From positions 1-64,000 of the forward strand of contig NW_005179389.1 in assembly GCF_000350225.1 (NCBI RefSeq): 64,000 bases of DNA, in the 5' to 3' direction. Under the pieces are notes generated by a model. It worked only from the letters and a program-made list of their open reading frames with translations, did not search any database and was not told the DNA's origin. This stretch comes from Chondrus crispus. Its lineage: Eukaryota > Rhodophyta > Florideophyceae > Gigartinales > Gigartinaceae. Each line of letters starts with the position of its first letter. Positions within the stretch are counted from its first letter, which is position 1. Below are positions 1 to 9,310 of the stretch, one piece after another. Both the position numbers and the translations under genes were made by a program.

Positions 1-1
1 G

Positions 2-1660
2 CATAGCCTAACCCTTCTACTCATCAAGCTCGTTCGTGCTGCTGCCGCCACCCGGGACCCCGCCGACACCCACAAGGCTTTCCTTCACCTCTACATCCTT
101 CCTGTCGCTGTCCTTCGCCGCTCCTTCCGCGGCGAGCCTGGCTGGCGCTCCCACAAAGCTCAACAACATGCCCTTCGCCAACGCATCCGTCGCGCTTCTT
201 CTGGCCTTGCTTGGCCTGCGTTATGGCATGAAGCTCTCCACGCTCACCAAGCTGATATTGAATGGTGGGACCGACACGCCCGGCGCCACACGGCTTCCGC
301 TTGCCCCCGCCGTCGCATTGGTCGCGCCATGCGGCTCGCTTCTGACGCACAGTACAGCCGCGCCATGAGAGCCCTCACCGACAAGCCTCTTGCTGATCTC
401 CGCTCCCCTGCCACCCGAAACGCTTTGGCTGCCCTTCACCCCTCCCCGGCAGCCCCGATACAAGCGCTCCCGCAGATGGACCTCCCCCCGGCGCCAGACA
501 TCACGGAAGCTCAAGTCCTTCGCGCGGCACGATCTTTGAATCCCACCTCCGCCGCCGGCCCCGACCGCCTCTCACCACGCCTCCTCCAACTTCTCGCTCG
601 AACATCCGTCAGCCCAGAGGCGGGCGTCACCGGTCTCTCTGCCTTAACTCGCTTGGTTCAACGACTTGCCTCTGGCGATCTGCCTGACCGCACTGTACCA
701 CTTCTCGCTGCTTCTACCCTTATTCCCCTCCAGCCACGCCCGGACAAGATCCGCCCCATCGCCGTTGGCCAGGCGCTTCGCCGGCTTGTCACCAAAGTGC
801 TGCTGCCTGCCGCTATAGATGACACACGCGACCGGCTCTCTCCTGAACAGCTCGCAAATGGCGTGCCATCTGGCATGGATGCCATCGTTCATGATTGCCG
901 CATGCTCATGCGGCGCCATGGTCGAGACCCCCACTACGTCCTTGTTTCCGTTGACGCCCGCAACGCATTCAACACGTTCTCCCGCCAAGCCATGTTGCAT
1001 CGTGCACCTCTTCAGACCCCGACCCTATCACGATTTCTGAACCTAATATATGGCCACGCTGTCCCCGATCTTGTCCTGCCATCGTCGCCTCCAATTCTAA
1101 TGCCAGCCAAGAGGGTACGCAGCAGGGCGATCCTGCCAGCATGCTCATGTTTTCGCTCGCCATCCAACCCCTCATTCGCCGTCTCAGCCGCGAGTGCAAC
1201 CTCGCCCTCAACCGATGGTACGCTGATGATGGAACCCTCATAGGCACAATTGCTGAAGTCACCAAGGCGCTCCGAATACTTCGAAATTCTGGCCCTGCGG
1301 CCGGTTTCCATGTAAACATTTCCAAGTGTCGTGCGTTCTGGCCATCGTCCTCCCCCGCCAATCTCTCCCCACTTCTCGATGTCTTCCCTGTTCAGGTCCC
1401 TTCTGAAGATGGACTGGTTCTCCTTGGCGCCCCCCTCGGCTCTGACGCCTTCATCAAGAATTATCTACAGAACAAGATCCAATCTTGCACCGACGCGCTT
1501 CGTCCTCTTCAGGATATTCCGGACGCCCGCATTCGGTTTCACCTCCATCGCGTCACCGGCTCTGTGTGTCGTGTGGAACATACGTTCCGCTTGACACCCC
1601 CGATCTTGTCCCTCCCGCTGGCTGTGCGCTTTGACGAACTCCAACGCGCCACATACTCTC
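2..1660 (+). pseudogene. Non-LTR retrotransposon reverse transcriptase, family E copy 1 (5' partial, broken)
   Basis: Reverse transcriptase of a non-LTR (target-primed) retrotransposon; it would copy element RNA into DNA at a nicked chromosomal site. The frame is open from base 2, so the gene begins left of the window. Visible RT blocks are an Asp-bearing VSVDARNAFN stretch near 945-975, a QGDPAS motif near 1120-1140 and the catalytic YADD at 1219-1230. The part before about 1075 and the part after it are in different frames, so there is one frameshift. At 1660 the reading frame stops because LTR element A is inserted in the middle of the gene, and the missing C-terminal part is not found beyond the element at 13803. 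A second copy of the same family lies on the minus strand between about 33.7 and 24.7 kb and aligns over the whole length seen here. Confidence 0.85.
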
Positions 1661-2359
1661 TGTAGAGCACTGACCGCCCCGCGTAATCGCGGTGCTGTAC
1701 TGTAGCACACGCGGAATGCCTCACTATCATAAGTGAGGTATGTACCACGTGTAACCGTGTATCCAAACCCCCGCTCGTGTCCGGGTGTAAGCTCCATGGA
1801 GCCCTGTCGACATACTGACAGTTCTATCCACGTGTACCCGTGTTATTCCTCACGTTAATCGTGTCATTCCCCACGTGTAGTGGTTGTCATACCTCCCCAA
1901 GAGGAGTTTCTCCGGCCATCGCCGCCGTGGTCCAATTTAGTAATTTTAGTTTAATTAATTATCGCCCGGACGTCGGCTAGTATATAGCCGACGTCCGACC
2001 CTAAGTAAATCCTCACGAAGCTTTGGGTCTACAACTCGGGTTTCTGGAACGGAGTCGTAGCCTCGCGTCGGTCCCCGTCCCACGACGGTACCCTGCGAGC
2101 CATCTACGTCCCGATTCCCTCCTGCCTCTACCGCGCGCGTCGTCCCGCCACGCCCGGCTCTCCGCGCGACAGCTGTCCCTACCGCTCCGCCCCTCCTGGG
2201 CTCTGTTTCCCACTTTTTCCCTTACTTTCCCTACTGCGCTTCGCGCCCGGCCCCGTACCGGTCCCTTACGGGTGGTCTCCCGATAACCCCCTACACGCGC
2301 CCCGAACGCGCGCGCTCTGCCAGAGGGGGATCCCACCCCTTCCCCCTCAGTGCACGACA
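1661..2359 (+). repeat. 5' LTR of element A
   Basis: Begins TGTAGAGCACTGACC and ends with TCAGTGCACGACA, which forms a near-perfect terminal inverted repeat with the 3' LTR start TGTAGTGCACTGA. From about 2018 to the end it matches the 3' LTR almost perfectly (one substitution and one single-base indel in about 340 nt). The outer ~200 nt are essentially different from the 3' LTR apart from the first 15 nt and scattered CACGTGTA words. Confidence 0.85.
1968..1996 (+). promoter_or_regulatory. TATA-containing inverted repeat in 5' LTR
   Basis: Two 12-bp perfectly complementary arms, GGACGTCGGCTA and TAGCCGACGTCC, enclose a 5-nt loop so that TATATA lies at the centre. It is retained in the 3' LTR (13411-13439, 11 of 12 arm pairs). 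It is the best candidate for the element's core promoter and marks the boundary between the diverged U3 and the near-identical R-U5 part. Transcription start is inferred, not seen. Confidence 0.6.
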
Positions 2360-2362
2360 TTT

Positions 2363-2380
2363 TGGTCTCCCGACCTAGAA
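2363..2380 (+). other. Primer-binding site of element A
   Basis: TGGTCTCCCGACCTAGAA starts three bases after the LTR end and begins with the TGG expected for pairing with a tRNA 3' CCA. The same 18 nt directly follow the LTR of element D at 29422, although the two LTRs differ. I could not assign the tRNA. Confidence 0.75.
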
Positions 2381-2465
2381 GTCTACGGAGTGTCCCGTAT
2401 CCCTTACCGTTTTTGGTCCTAGGTGTTCTATCTCTGTTTCAACAGGTTTCGACAAGCTCAAGGCT

Positions 2466-4643
2466 ATGGTATCCGGGTCCGATTCGTCCCGTGAGACCCG
2501 TCCTCGAGACGTGCCTCCGCCAGTTGCGGCGTGGATCACTCGGAGTTGTCGCGAGACCCTCCGAGAAGCGGAAAGATTCACGCTCAATACTGTAGCGGAG
2601 AAGCTCGCAGCGCAACCGTCGGCGCTGCGAGAAAACCTCAAGACTTTTATTGAGGAAACTATCGCGGCCCAAGCCGAGGTACAAGCCGCGCGAGAGCGCG
2701 ATCGCCTAACCGCCCTGGAAGGCGTGCTCACCAAGGCCTGGCAGGCGGACATAGCTGCCAGCGCCAAGGAGGCTGCCATCCTGCGTAAGCAAGAGGAGAC
2801 CGCCACTGCGGAGGAACTCAAGGTCCTCCGTCGAGAAATTGCCATCTTGAAGACGCAAACATCAGCCTCCGCTGCTGGAATCCCTCCGACTACAGTCGGA
2901 GTAGCGACTCTCCCTCCCGCTGAGGGGTTGCCCCCGTTGAATAAGAGCCTGCTCTTTTCCAACGTGACAACTCCGGCGCTGCAAGCCGCGGGGATACGGG
3001 TCCCCTCCATGGAGACCGCACCCCAATTCTCCGCCAACCCGCAGGCGTCGCGAACCGCGGCAGGAGCCTCCCGCGAGGGAGCCTCCGCCGGACCTATCCA
3101 CCTTGAAGGTGATTTACCTTCCCAGGATTTACGGGGAGAGAACCCCGATCAAGGGGGAAGCTCAGAAGACGAGGGGAGTGGACGACGAAAAAAGTCCAAA
3201 CCCAGTCGGAAAGAGCGGAAGGCGAACCGTCGCAAAGGACGAAAGGATGGATACCCCCCGGACGGGTACTCGAGCCCGTCCTCGTCATCCTCTTCTGACT
3301 CGGAGACCGATTCCGAGTCAGAGTCCCTTACGGCCCCAACGCCGACGTTCGGCCCCAAACAGAAAAAAGTTTCTGTCTGGAAGCCGACGAACCACCAGTT
3401 CAGAGGTGTGTGTAACTACCGAGCCTACCGCCTCGTGGATACTAACCCAACCCTGGACGACCGGGTCTACGCTACCACCCGTAAGAGGGTGCAGTACCTC
3501 CTCGTGGTCATGGGGGAGTACAAATTCAGCGGGGTAGATCCTATCAGGGTCATCAGTTTCCTGGCTCGCTGCAAGGAAAATTTTGACAACGCCAATATGA
3601 CCGAGGCGATGGCCCTGATGGCCCTACCCCATCTGCTGGCTCCGCCCGCTAAGGAAGCGTATGAGTCCCAGCGGGGACTGCACCGCAAATCTCAGGGGAT
3701 CGCGAGCTGGGCCGCCGCCGTCAATTGGCTGTTACGCACGTATGCGACGAACCTCGAGATCGAGCGGGCTCTCACGGCATTGAGGGAGCTACGCCAGAAG
3801 CCGGGCGAATTGGAAACCGAGTACGCTACTCGAATGTCCACCGCCCTGGGGAGGTGCGGGGACGTGCACTCGGCATACGAGAGGACGACCCTCTTCATCG
3901 AGGGGCTCACCCCCGCGATCAAGCCGCTGGTGTTACAAGCTCGCGAGGATCGACCGCGATCCTCGTTCGAGGATACCGTCGCCCACGCGCGTTCGCACGG
4001 AGACGCCTTCTGGGCCCAGCACGGGTCTGGGCGCCGCGTGGAGTTCGGGAAGCCCCGCCCGGTTAAACAGGTCCTCGCTGCCCTGGATGGCGCCCCGTCG
4101 ACGTCGACCGGCCCCCCTCCCAGTTTTCAAACGGCCCGGGGAGCCGAGAACTACCTCGCTGCCGAAGGCGACCTCGCCGGGGAGGCTCCTTCCCTCCCGA
4201 CGGAAGAATCCTCCTTCAACGACGGAGACTCGCTGTTTTACGGCGACCGGCGCAAGCCGTACCAACCCGCTCGAGAGCCTGCCGAGGGCTTTCGCGGACT
4301 TCCACCGGGGAAAACGTCCCGTAATTACCAGAAGGATCTGCGAGGGCCTCCGTCCCCGCAGATCATCTGCTTCACCTGTTATCGGGTTGGGGACCACATC
4401 TCCCCCGACTGCGATATGAAGGTGAAGGATGCATCCCTCGTACCCTACCAGTACGAGAAGTTGACCGCGGCCCAAAAGAGCCGAGTGCCTCCGGAGGCGT
4501 ACCTCCGAGCCGTCGCCCTCCTCAGTTACGAGGCGAACCGGGTCATGAACCATGAAGCCGTCGCCGGCCCGCCGCCGCGTGCGGGTACCGGGACGAGGAC
4601 CGTACCGCCCCCCGGGGAAGCTTCTCCTCCTCCAAAAAACTAG
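2466..4643 (+). CDS. gag: Gag polyprotein of element A
   Basis: Structural protein of 725 residues that would package element RNA in cytoplasmic particles. The ATG at 2466 is about 100 nt after the primer-binding site. The N-terminal half contains a charged helical stretch and a Ser/Asp/Glu-rich tract near residues 275-295. A retrotransposon-gag domain follows (about 340-530), recognisable from the block around SFLARCKENFDNANMTEAMA and from homology to gag of elements B and D. A zinc knuckle uses Cys635, Cys638, His644 and Cys649, spaced CX2CX5HX4C; that is one residue longer than the usual CX2CX4HX4C and is the same in element B. The ORF ends in PPKN followed by TAG, directly on the frameshift site. 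It is intact. Confidence 0.9.
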   Translation: MVSGSDSSRETRPRDVPPPVAAWITRSCRETLREAERFTLNTVAEKLAAQPSALRENLKTFIEETIAAQAEVQAARERDRLTALEGVLTKAWQADIAASAKEAAILRKQEETATAEELKVLRREIAILKTQTSASAAGIPPTTVGVATLPPAEGLPPLNKSLLFSNVTTPALQAAGIRVPSMETAPQFSANPQASRTAAGASREGASAGPIHLEGDLPSQDLRGENPDQGGSSEDEGSGRRKKSKPSRKERKANRRKGRKDGYPPDGYSSPSSSSSSDSETDSESESLTAPTPTFGPKQKKVSVWKPTNHQFRGVCNYRAYRLVDTNPTLDDRVYATTRKRVQYLLVVMGEYKFSGVDPIRVISFLARCKENFDNANMTEAMALMALPHLLAPPAKEAYESQRGLHRKSQGIASWAAAVNWLLRTYATNLEIERALTALRELRQKPGELETEYATRMSTALGRCGDVHSAYERTTLFIEGLTPAIKPLVLQAREDRPRSSFEDTVAHARSHGDAFWAQHGSGRRVEFGKPRPVKQVLAALDGAPSTSTGPPPSFQTARGAENYLAAEGDLAGEAPSLPTEESSFNDGDSLFYGDRRKPYQPAREPAEGFRGLPPGKTSRNYQKDLRGPPSPQIICFTCYRVGDHISPDCDMKVKDASLVPYQYEKLTAAQKSRVPPEAYLRAVALLSYEANRVMNHEAVAGPPPRAGTGTRTVPPPGEASPPPKN

Positions 4644-4671
4644 GAGAACCTCAGCCCGGAGCAGCTGAGGT
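4634..4671 (+). promoter_or_regulatory. -1 ribosomal frameshift signal at gag/pol junction
   Basis: The heptamer A_AAA_AAC (4634-4640) lies in the gag frame immediately before the gag TAG. A 7-nt spacer follows, then an 8-bp perfect stem, ACCTCAGC (4648-4655) with GCTGAGGT (4664-4671), and an 8-nt loop. A -1 slip enters the pol frame, which is open from 4640 onward and has no ATG near its beginning. In element B the same position has GAAAAAC (minus, 21288-21294), the same 7-nt spacer and a slightly weaker stem (21257-21280). Confidence 0.85.
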
Positions 4672-5989
4672 GGCCACAGTCACATCCCCGGATCACTCGC
4701 CCAGGGTGGCGGAACCGTCCTCACCCCCCGAGGCGGAGAAGCGGTACCGGATACTCGGCCGCAAACACACTGGGCCATCCCAGGGAGACCCCGACCCCGA
4801 ACGGCTCGGTACCTTACGCCGACCATGGCGCAGAAACACCCCCCCGCTTGCAAGGGGTGTTAGCCATCCCGAGACAGTGCTCGCGCTGTCTCGGCGGAAT
4901 TACAAGGTCTACGCAGACCTTGGATTATCCCCGTCGATATTGGTGCGCCAGCTCACAATATTAGATACAGAGGCTGGCTCCAATTTCGTACGGGCCGACA
5001 CGCTTCCCTCCGGATGGGAGGCGCTGATTATTCCGGGTGAAATCCCGACGATCGCGGACGCCAATGGGAGACCATTGCGTACGAGCGGCCAAATCCCCCT
5101 CGTGGTGCGGTTAGGTGACCGTACCATGAGGTGCATCTTCATCGTCTGTGAACGATTAGCCGCCCCCGTGATACTGGGGTGCGACTTTAACGACAAGTTC
5201 GTCGAAGCCATCTACCCCCGGCCGAAGGAGGTGGAACTGGACGATGGTACTAAGATCCCCATCGTCCGGAAGCCGGCGTCTCGGGCCGCGAACGCCCCTC
5301 CCCTCCCGACGGAGCAAGAGTATGCCCCCGCCGCTGGGCGGACTTCCCCAAGGCTCAAGGTGTCGCGCGCCGTGGAGATCCCGGCGGGCACCCAGACGTG
5401 GGTATACGTCACAAGTGGACGGGCCGGACTCTCGGTCCTCGAGGCGAACCCGCAGTTATATGCCAAGCATCGGATCTCCCTCTCCAACGGGGTGGTGCAC
5501 ATCACCCCGTTGCAAGAGCTCAAGGTCCTCATGGCGAACTTCTCGACCGCCAACAAGAGGTTGTCGAAGAACCAAGTCGTTGGCTTCGTCACTCCCCATC
5601 CGCGGGCGATGGTGCGCACGGCGATGCCGTTGGACGCGGTCCTAGTCGCGGAATTCTCCGAGGGGAGCCCCCCTCTACAGGGCGAGAGGCCCCCTCGTGG
5701 AGCCCTCCCCCAAGCGGAGCCATCCCCTCCGTCGGAGTCGGTTCCCCTCGACAACCTGCCGGCGCAAGTGCGAGGGCAGGTCCGCACCATGCTCGCGCCC
5801 TACGCCGGAATGTGGGATGGAAACTTGGGCGAGGCTCGAGCGACAGAGCATCGCATCGAACTCACCCCCGGCGTCAAGCCGTTTCGATGTCAGCCCTATC
5901 GAGCTGGTCCCCGCGCCCGGGAGGCGGAACAAGCCTCGGTTGACGAGATGTTAGCCGGCGGGGTAATTTCCCTGTCCAAGTCCGAATGA
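4640..5989 (+). CDS. pol: Pol of element A, N-terminal part: protease and linker to RT
   Basis: Reading enters by -1 frameshift at 4640; the first in-frame triplets have no ATG, so independent initiation is unlikely. The segment holds a retropepsin-like domain (about 4900-5230): an ILDTEAGSNF active-site block at 4958-4987, and a later AAPVILGCDF block typical of the flap-distal ILG motif. The active-site triad reads Asp-Thr-Glu, whereas element B has Asp-Ile-Gly at this place; Gly is normally invariant, so the protease is probably inactive. A linker leads to the start of RT (VSMSALSSW region in another frame; LAGGVISLSKSE in frame). The frame is cut by TGA at 5987-5989, where B has a Trp codon; beyond it the same frame continues as RT. 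Confidence 0.8.
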   Translation, partial: LGEPQPGAAEVATVTSPDHSPRVAEPSSPPEAEKRYRILGRKHTGPSQGDPDPERLGTLRRPWRRNTPPLARGVSHPETVLALSRRNYKVYADLGLSPSILVRQLTILDTEAGSNFVRADTLPSGWEALIIPGEIPTIADANGRPLRTSGQIPLVVRLGDRTMRCIFIVCERLAAPVILGCDFNDKFVEAIYPRPKEVELDDGTKIPIVRKPASRAANAPPLPTEQEYAPAAGRTSPRLKVSRAVEIPAGTQTWVYVTSGRAGLSVLEANPQLYAKHRISLSNGVVHITPLQELKVLMANFSTANKRLSKNQVVGFVTPHPRAMVRTAMPLDAVLVAEFSEGSPPLQGERPPRGALPQAEPSPPSESVPLDNLPAQVRGQVRTMLAPYAGMWDGNLGEARATEHRIELTPGVKPFRCQPYRAGPRAREAEQASVDEMLAGGVISLSKSE

Positions 5990-8900
5990 GCGTCCCCCGT
6001 CGTGCTCATCTCCAAGTCAGATGGGAGCCTCCGTTTCTGCATCGATTATCGACGGCTGAACGCGTTGACCGTGCGAGATACGTACCCCATCCCTCACATG
6101 GACGAGTGTCTTGACACACTCGGGGAAGCCAAGGTCTTTTCTACCCTTGATTGTAACTCCGGGTACTGGCAAATTCCAGTCGCCAAGGAGGATCGACCGA
6201 AGACCACGTTTACGTGCCACGCCGGGACGTATCAATTCAACCGGATGCCCTTCGGGTTGATGAACGCCCCGGCCACCTTTCAACGTATGCTGGATATCCT
6301 CCTCTCAGGCTATCGCTGGAAGAGCTGCCTCATCTACCTGGATGATATCATAATCTTCTCCAAGGATTATGACACGCATCTCAAGGATGTGGACGTAATA
6401 CTCCGTGCTCTGCAGCAGGAGGGATTATCACTTAAACTTAACAAGTGCAAGTTTTTCCAGGACTCTGTCGAGTACCTGGGACATATCATCCGACCGGGCG
6501 AACTCGAAGTCCACCCGAAGAATGTGAAAGCGCTCTCAGAAGCGACTCAACCACGGACCCATACCGAGCTGCGCTCGTTCTTGGGAATGTGTAATGTCTA
6601 CCGACGTTTCGTCGAACATTTCGCCAAGATAGCGGCGCCCCTTACGGCTATGCTCCGAAAAGGAGAACCAGATGTCCTCCCCGATCTGGATGAAGAGCAG
6701 ACCACGGCCTTCCAGACACTGAAGGAGTGCTTAATTTCGCCTCCGGTCTTAAAACTCCCACGACTGGGGCGCCCCTACTCACTGGACACGGATGCGTCAG
6801 ACGCTCAGTTGGGCTGCACACTACTGCAGACCCACGAGGATGGACACCGATACCCTGTCGGATATTGGTCACGCACGCTCTCGTCAGCGGAACGCAACTA
6901 CTCGACAACCGAGAAGGAATGCCTCGCCATCGTATGGGCGGTACAGACGCTCCGCCCGTACCTGGAAAGGGAGCGGTTCACGGTCAACACCGACCACCAC
7001 TCCCTGCGGTGGCTGATGAACCTCGCCGATGCGAGTGGCCGACTGGCCCGGTGGCGCTTGCGCCTTGCTGAATATGACTTCGACGTAACTTACGTGAAGG
7101 GAATCAAGAACTGCCTCGCCGATGCGCTGAGTCGTATCCCATCTACGGGAGGCACGACTATCCCGATCGACGAAGAAATTCCTTGCTACACCGTCATGAA
7201 TTTCGACGATGAGCCTCAGCATCAAGAGGAGACCTACGACACCACCGACGTCGAAATTTCCGCGGGCTGCTACGCGCTGGACCCTCCGGCCTCGATGGCC
7301 GCGATAACCCACGAAGACTTCTCTCGTGAACAGCACTCTGATCCATTTTGTAAGGAGGTGACTTCCCGTCTTGAGAAGGGGGAGGGGTTCGCTGAATTGC
7401 GCCGGTCCCGATTCTTCGTGAATCAGGAAGGGCTGGTCTGCCGGAAAGCCCACCTCGACGGTGTGGAACAGATCGTAGTACCCACAACCCTCCGGGAAAG
7501 GTTGCTGTACTTGTCGCATTATCCCGCCACCTCCGGCCATCCGGGAGGCAGGCGATTGTTCTATACGCTAAGACAGCGGTTTTACTGGCCAAGCATGTCG
7601 GTGGACTCCTACTCGACCGTAAGGATGTGTCCCGACTGCGCGAAGGCACGCATCAAACTGCGGAAGCACAACTCTGAGTTGAAGACATTTCCTCCGTCAG
7701 GGCCCCTGGAGTACATCGCCATCGATATTCTCGGCGAGCTCCCCCGGACACCAAGAGGAAACCGTTACCTCTTGGTGATGACGGACAGATACTCCAAGCT
7801 GACCAGGACGGTCCCGCTCAAGAGGATTACCGCTGAAACGGTTGCGCAAGCGTTCATTTCCCACTGGGTGTTCGTATACGGCGCCCCAGTGAAACTTCTC
7901 TCCGATAACGGAGGACAATTCACCTCGAGGTTTTTCCTCGTCGTGTGCAAGATACTCTCAATTGAGAGCGTGTTCAACACGGCCTATCACCCCCAAACGA
8001 ATGGGCAGGTGGAAAGATTCAACCGGACGTTGGTATCCACCCTCCGGCATTACCTCGCCGATAATCAACGTGACTGGGATCAGTACACGGATGCGCTGAC
8101 GTACGGCTATAATTGCACGTCGAACAGGATGATCGGTATGCGGCCGTTCGACCTGGTATTATCCCGGACCCCGAGTCCGTTATCCCTGCAACAAACGCCG
8201 CTGTTGGACCCATCCGCCTCAAGGGCGCAGTTCAAGATCCGCTACCTAGCGTGGCTCCGCAGCCTGATGTCGACGGCCAGCCGCAACTTGCTGGCCGGAC
8301 AGGAGCGGTATAAGAACGATTTCGATAATCGGATACGCCACCCCACCCCGGACTATCGGGTGGGGGATCAGGTACTCGTGAACCGCGAGGCTGCGCTACG
8401 CTCCGAGGAGAAAACGGACAAGGACCGGGTTAACAATAAGCTCACACCGCGAACCGAGGGACCCTACCCTGTCGTACAGGTGGACGACCACACCGTCACC
8501 ATCTTACGGGGGACGGGACTGAAGGACCGGCTCTCTCGCGACCGGGTCGTCAGGTCTCCCCCGCTTCGTAGCAACGTGACAGACCCCCCGCTGGGACCGG
8601 GGTCCTCAAACGGGGAAGACGAAAACCTCCCCGACGCGACCCCTTCGGAAGGGACCCCCGCGACACCGGCGCTCGCAAGGCCGCGGCCGCCGGGGCTGAT
8701 GGACGCCGTCATCGGCGGAGGAACCGAGGACGCCCTCACACGTCTCGCTGGGTTCCGCTCTCGAATCGGGGCGAACCGCCCCGAAACAGCGAACCACCCC
8801 CCGCCGCCGGACTCAAGACCCCTAACGAAGGAAACGCGTCCCGTTACGCGCTCGCAAACGGCGAGGGAACCCCCCGAGCCAACAGTGGACCCTACGGAAC

Positions 8901-9310
8901 CACCCGCGTCCCGCCGCGACAGGGCCTCCGCCCCCCCGGCGACCGATCCCGCTCACCGCGCGTTCATCTCGTCGGGCGCGGCGCACCTGGCCGCGAGGTG
9001 CACGTTCCGACCCGACGCCTTCCGCGTACCTCTACGCGTGCCATCGGGGCAGGCCCTCCCTCCTGCTTCCTCTGCGGGAGACCCCACCGACACCTACGTC
9101 GTGCAATCGCTAACCGGGCACGGGCCGGGAGATGACGGGCTCCCCCTGTTTCGCGTACGTTGGTACGGGTACAGCGACGCCGAGTCGACCTGGGAGCCCG
9201 CCCGTCATATCGACTACAACACGGTGGCGCGATATTGCCGAAGGAAGCAGGTACCAATACCCGACCGCGCTCTATGGGGGCATCCCGGCAGCGTGGGAAT
9301 CGGGAATTAG
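5990..9310 (+). CDS. pol: Pol of element A: RT, RNase H, integrase, chromodomain
   Basis: About 1,106 codons in the same frame as the preceding segment, separated only by one TGA. Reverse transcriptase: DYRRLNALT block, FGLMNAPATFQ and catalytic YLDD at 6335-6346. RNase H from about 6770 to 7140, with DTDAS, the TTEKECLA Glu and NTDHHSL Asp. Integrase: HHCC zinc domain at about 7510-7645, then catalytic Asp in AIDILGE (about 7724), Asp in LSDNGGQF (about 7902) and Glu in QVERFNRT (about 8009). A Pro/Arg-rich stretch of about 230 residues precedes a C-terminal chromodomain (about 9094-9250), which in chromoviruses directs integration to modified histones. All catalytic residues are present. 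With the upstream TGA, full Pol needs readthrough or is lost. Confidence 0.9.
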   Translation, partial: ASPVVLISKSDGSLRFCIDYRRLNALTVRDTYPIPHMDECLDTLGEAKVFSTLDCNSGYWQIPVAKEDRPKTTFTCHAGTYQFNRMPFGLMNAPATFQRMLDILLSGYRWKSCLIYLDDIIIFSKDYDTHLKDVDVILRALQQEGLSLKLNKCKFFQDSVEYLGHIIRPGELEVHPKNVKALSEATQPRTHTELRSFLGMCNVYRRFVEHFAKIAAPLTAMLRKGEPDVLPDLDEEQTTAFQTLKECLISPPVLKLPRLGRPYSLDTDASDAQLGCTLLQTHEDGHRYPVGYWSRTLSSAERNYSTTEKECLAIVWAVQTLRPYLERERFTVNTDHHSLRWLMNLADASGRLARWRLRLAEYDFDVTYVKGIKNCLADALSRIPSTGGTTIPIDEEIPCYTVMNFDDEPQHQEETYDTTDVEISAGCYALDPPASMAAITHEDFSREQHSDPFCKEVTSRLEKGEGFAELRRSRFFVNQEGLVCRKAHLDGVEQIVVPTTLRERLLYLSHYPATSGHPGGRRLFYTLRQRFYWPSMSVDSYSTVRMCPDCAKARIKLRKHNSELKTFPPSGPLEYIAIDILGELPRTPRGNRYLLVMTDRYSKLTRTVPLKRITAETVAQAFISHWVFVYGAPVKLLSDNGGQFTSRFFLVVCKILSIESVFNTAYHPQTNGQVERFNRTLVSTLRHYLADNQRDWDQYTDALTYGYNCTSNRMIGMRPFDLVLSRTPSPLSLQQTPLLDPSASRAQFKIRYLAWLRSLMSTASRNLLAGQERYKNDFDNRIRHPTPDYRVGDQVLVNREAALRSEEKTDKDRVNNKLTPRTEGPYPVVQVDDHTVTILRGTGLKDRLSRDRVVRSPPLRSNVTDPPLGPGSSNGEDENLPDATPSEGTPATPALARPRPPGLMDAVIGGGTEDALTRLAGFRSRIGANRPETANHPPPPDSRPLTKETRPVTRSQTAREPPEPTVDPTEPPASRRDRASAPPATDPAHRAFISSGAAHLAARCTFRPDAFRVPLRVPSGQALPPASSAGDPTDTYVVQSLTGHGPGDDGLPLFRVRWYGYSDAESTWEPARHIDYNTVARYCRRKQVPIPDRALWGHPGSVGIGN

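Noticed and set aside
1862..2359. Alternative 5' LTR start at TGTCATTCC
   Set aside because: TGTC...GACA looked possible, but 1661 and 13174 share 15 nt, form a 12-13-bp inverted repeat with the LTR end, and the 3' copy is preceded by a purine tract.
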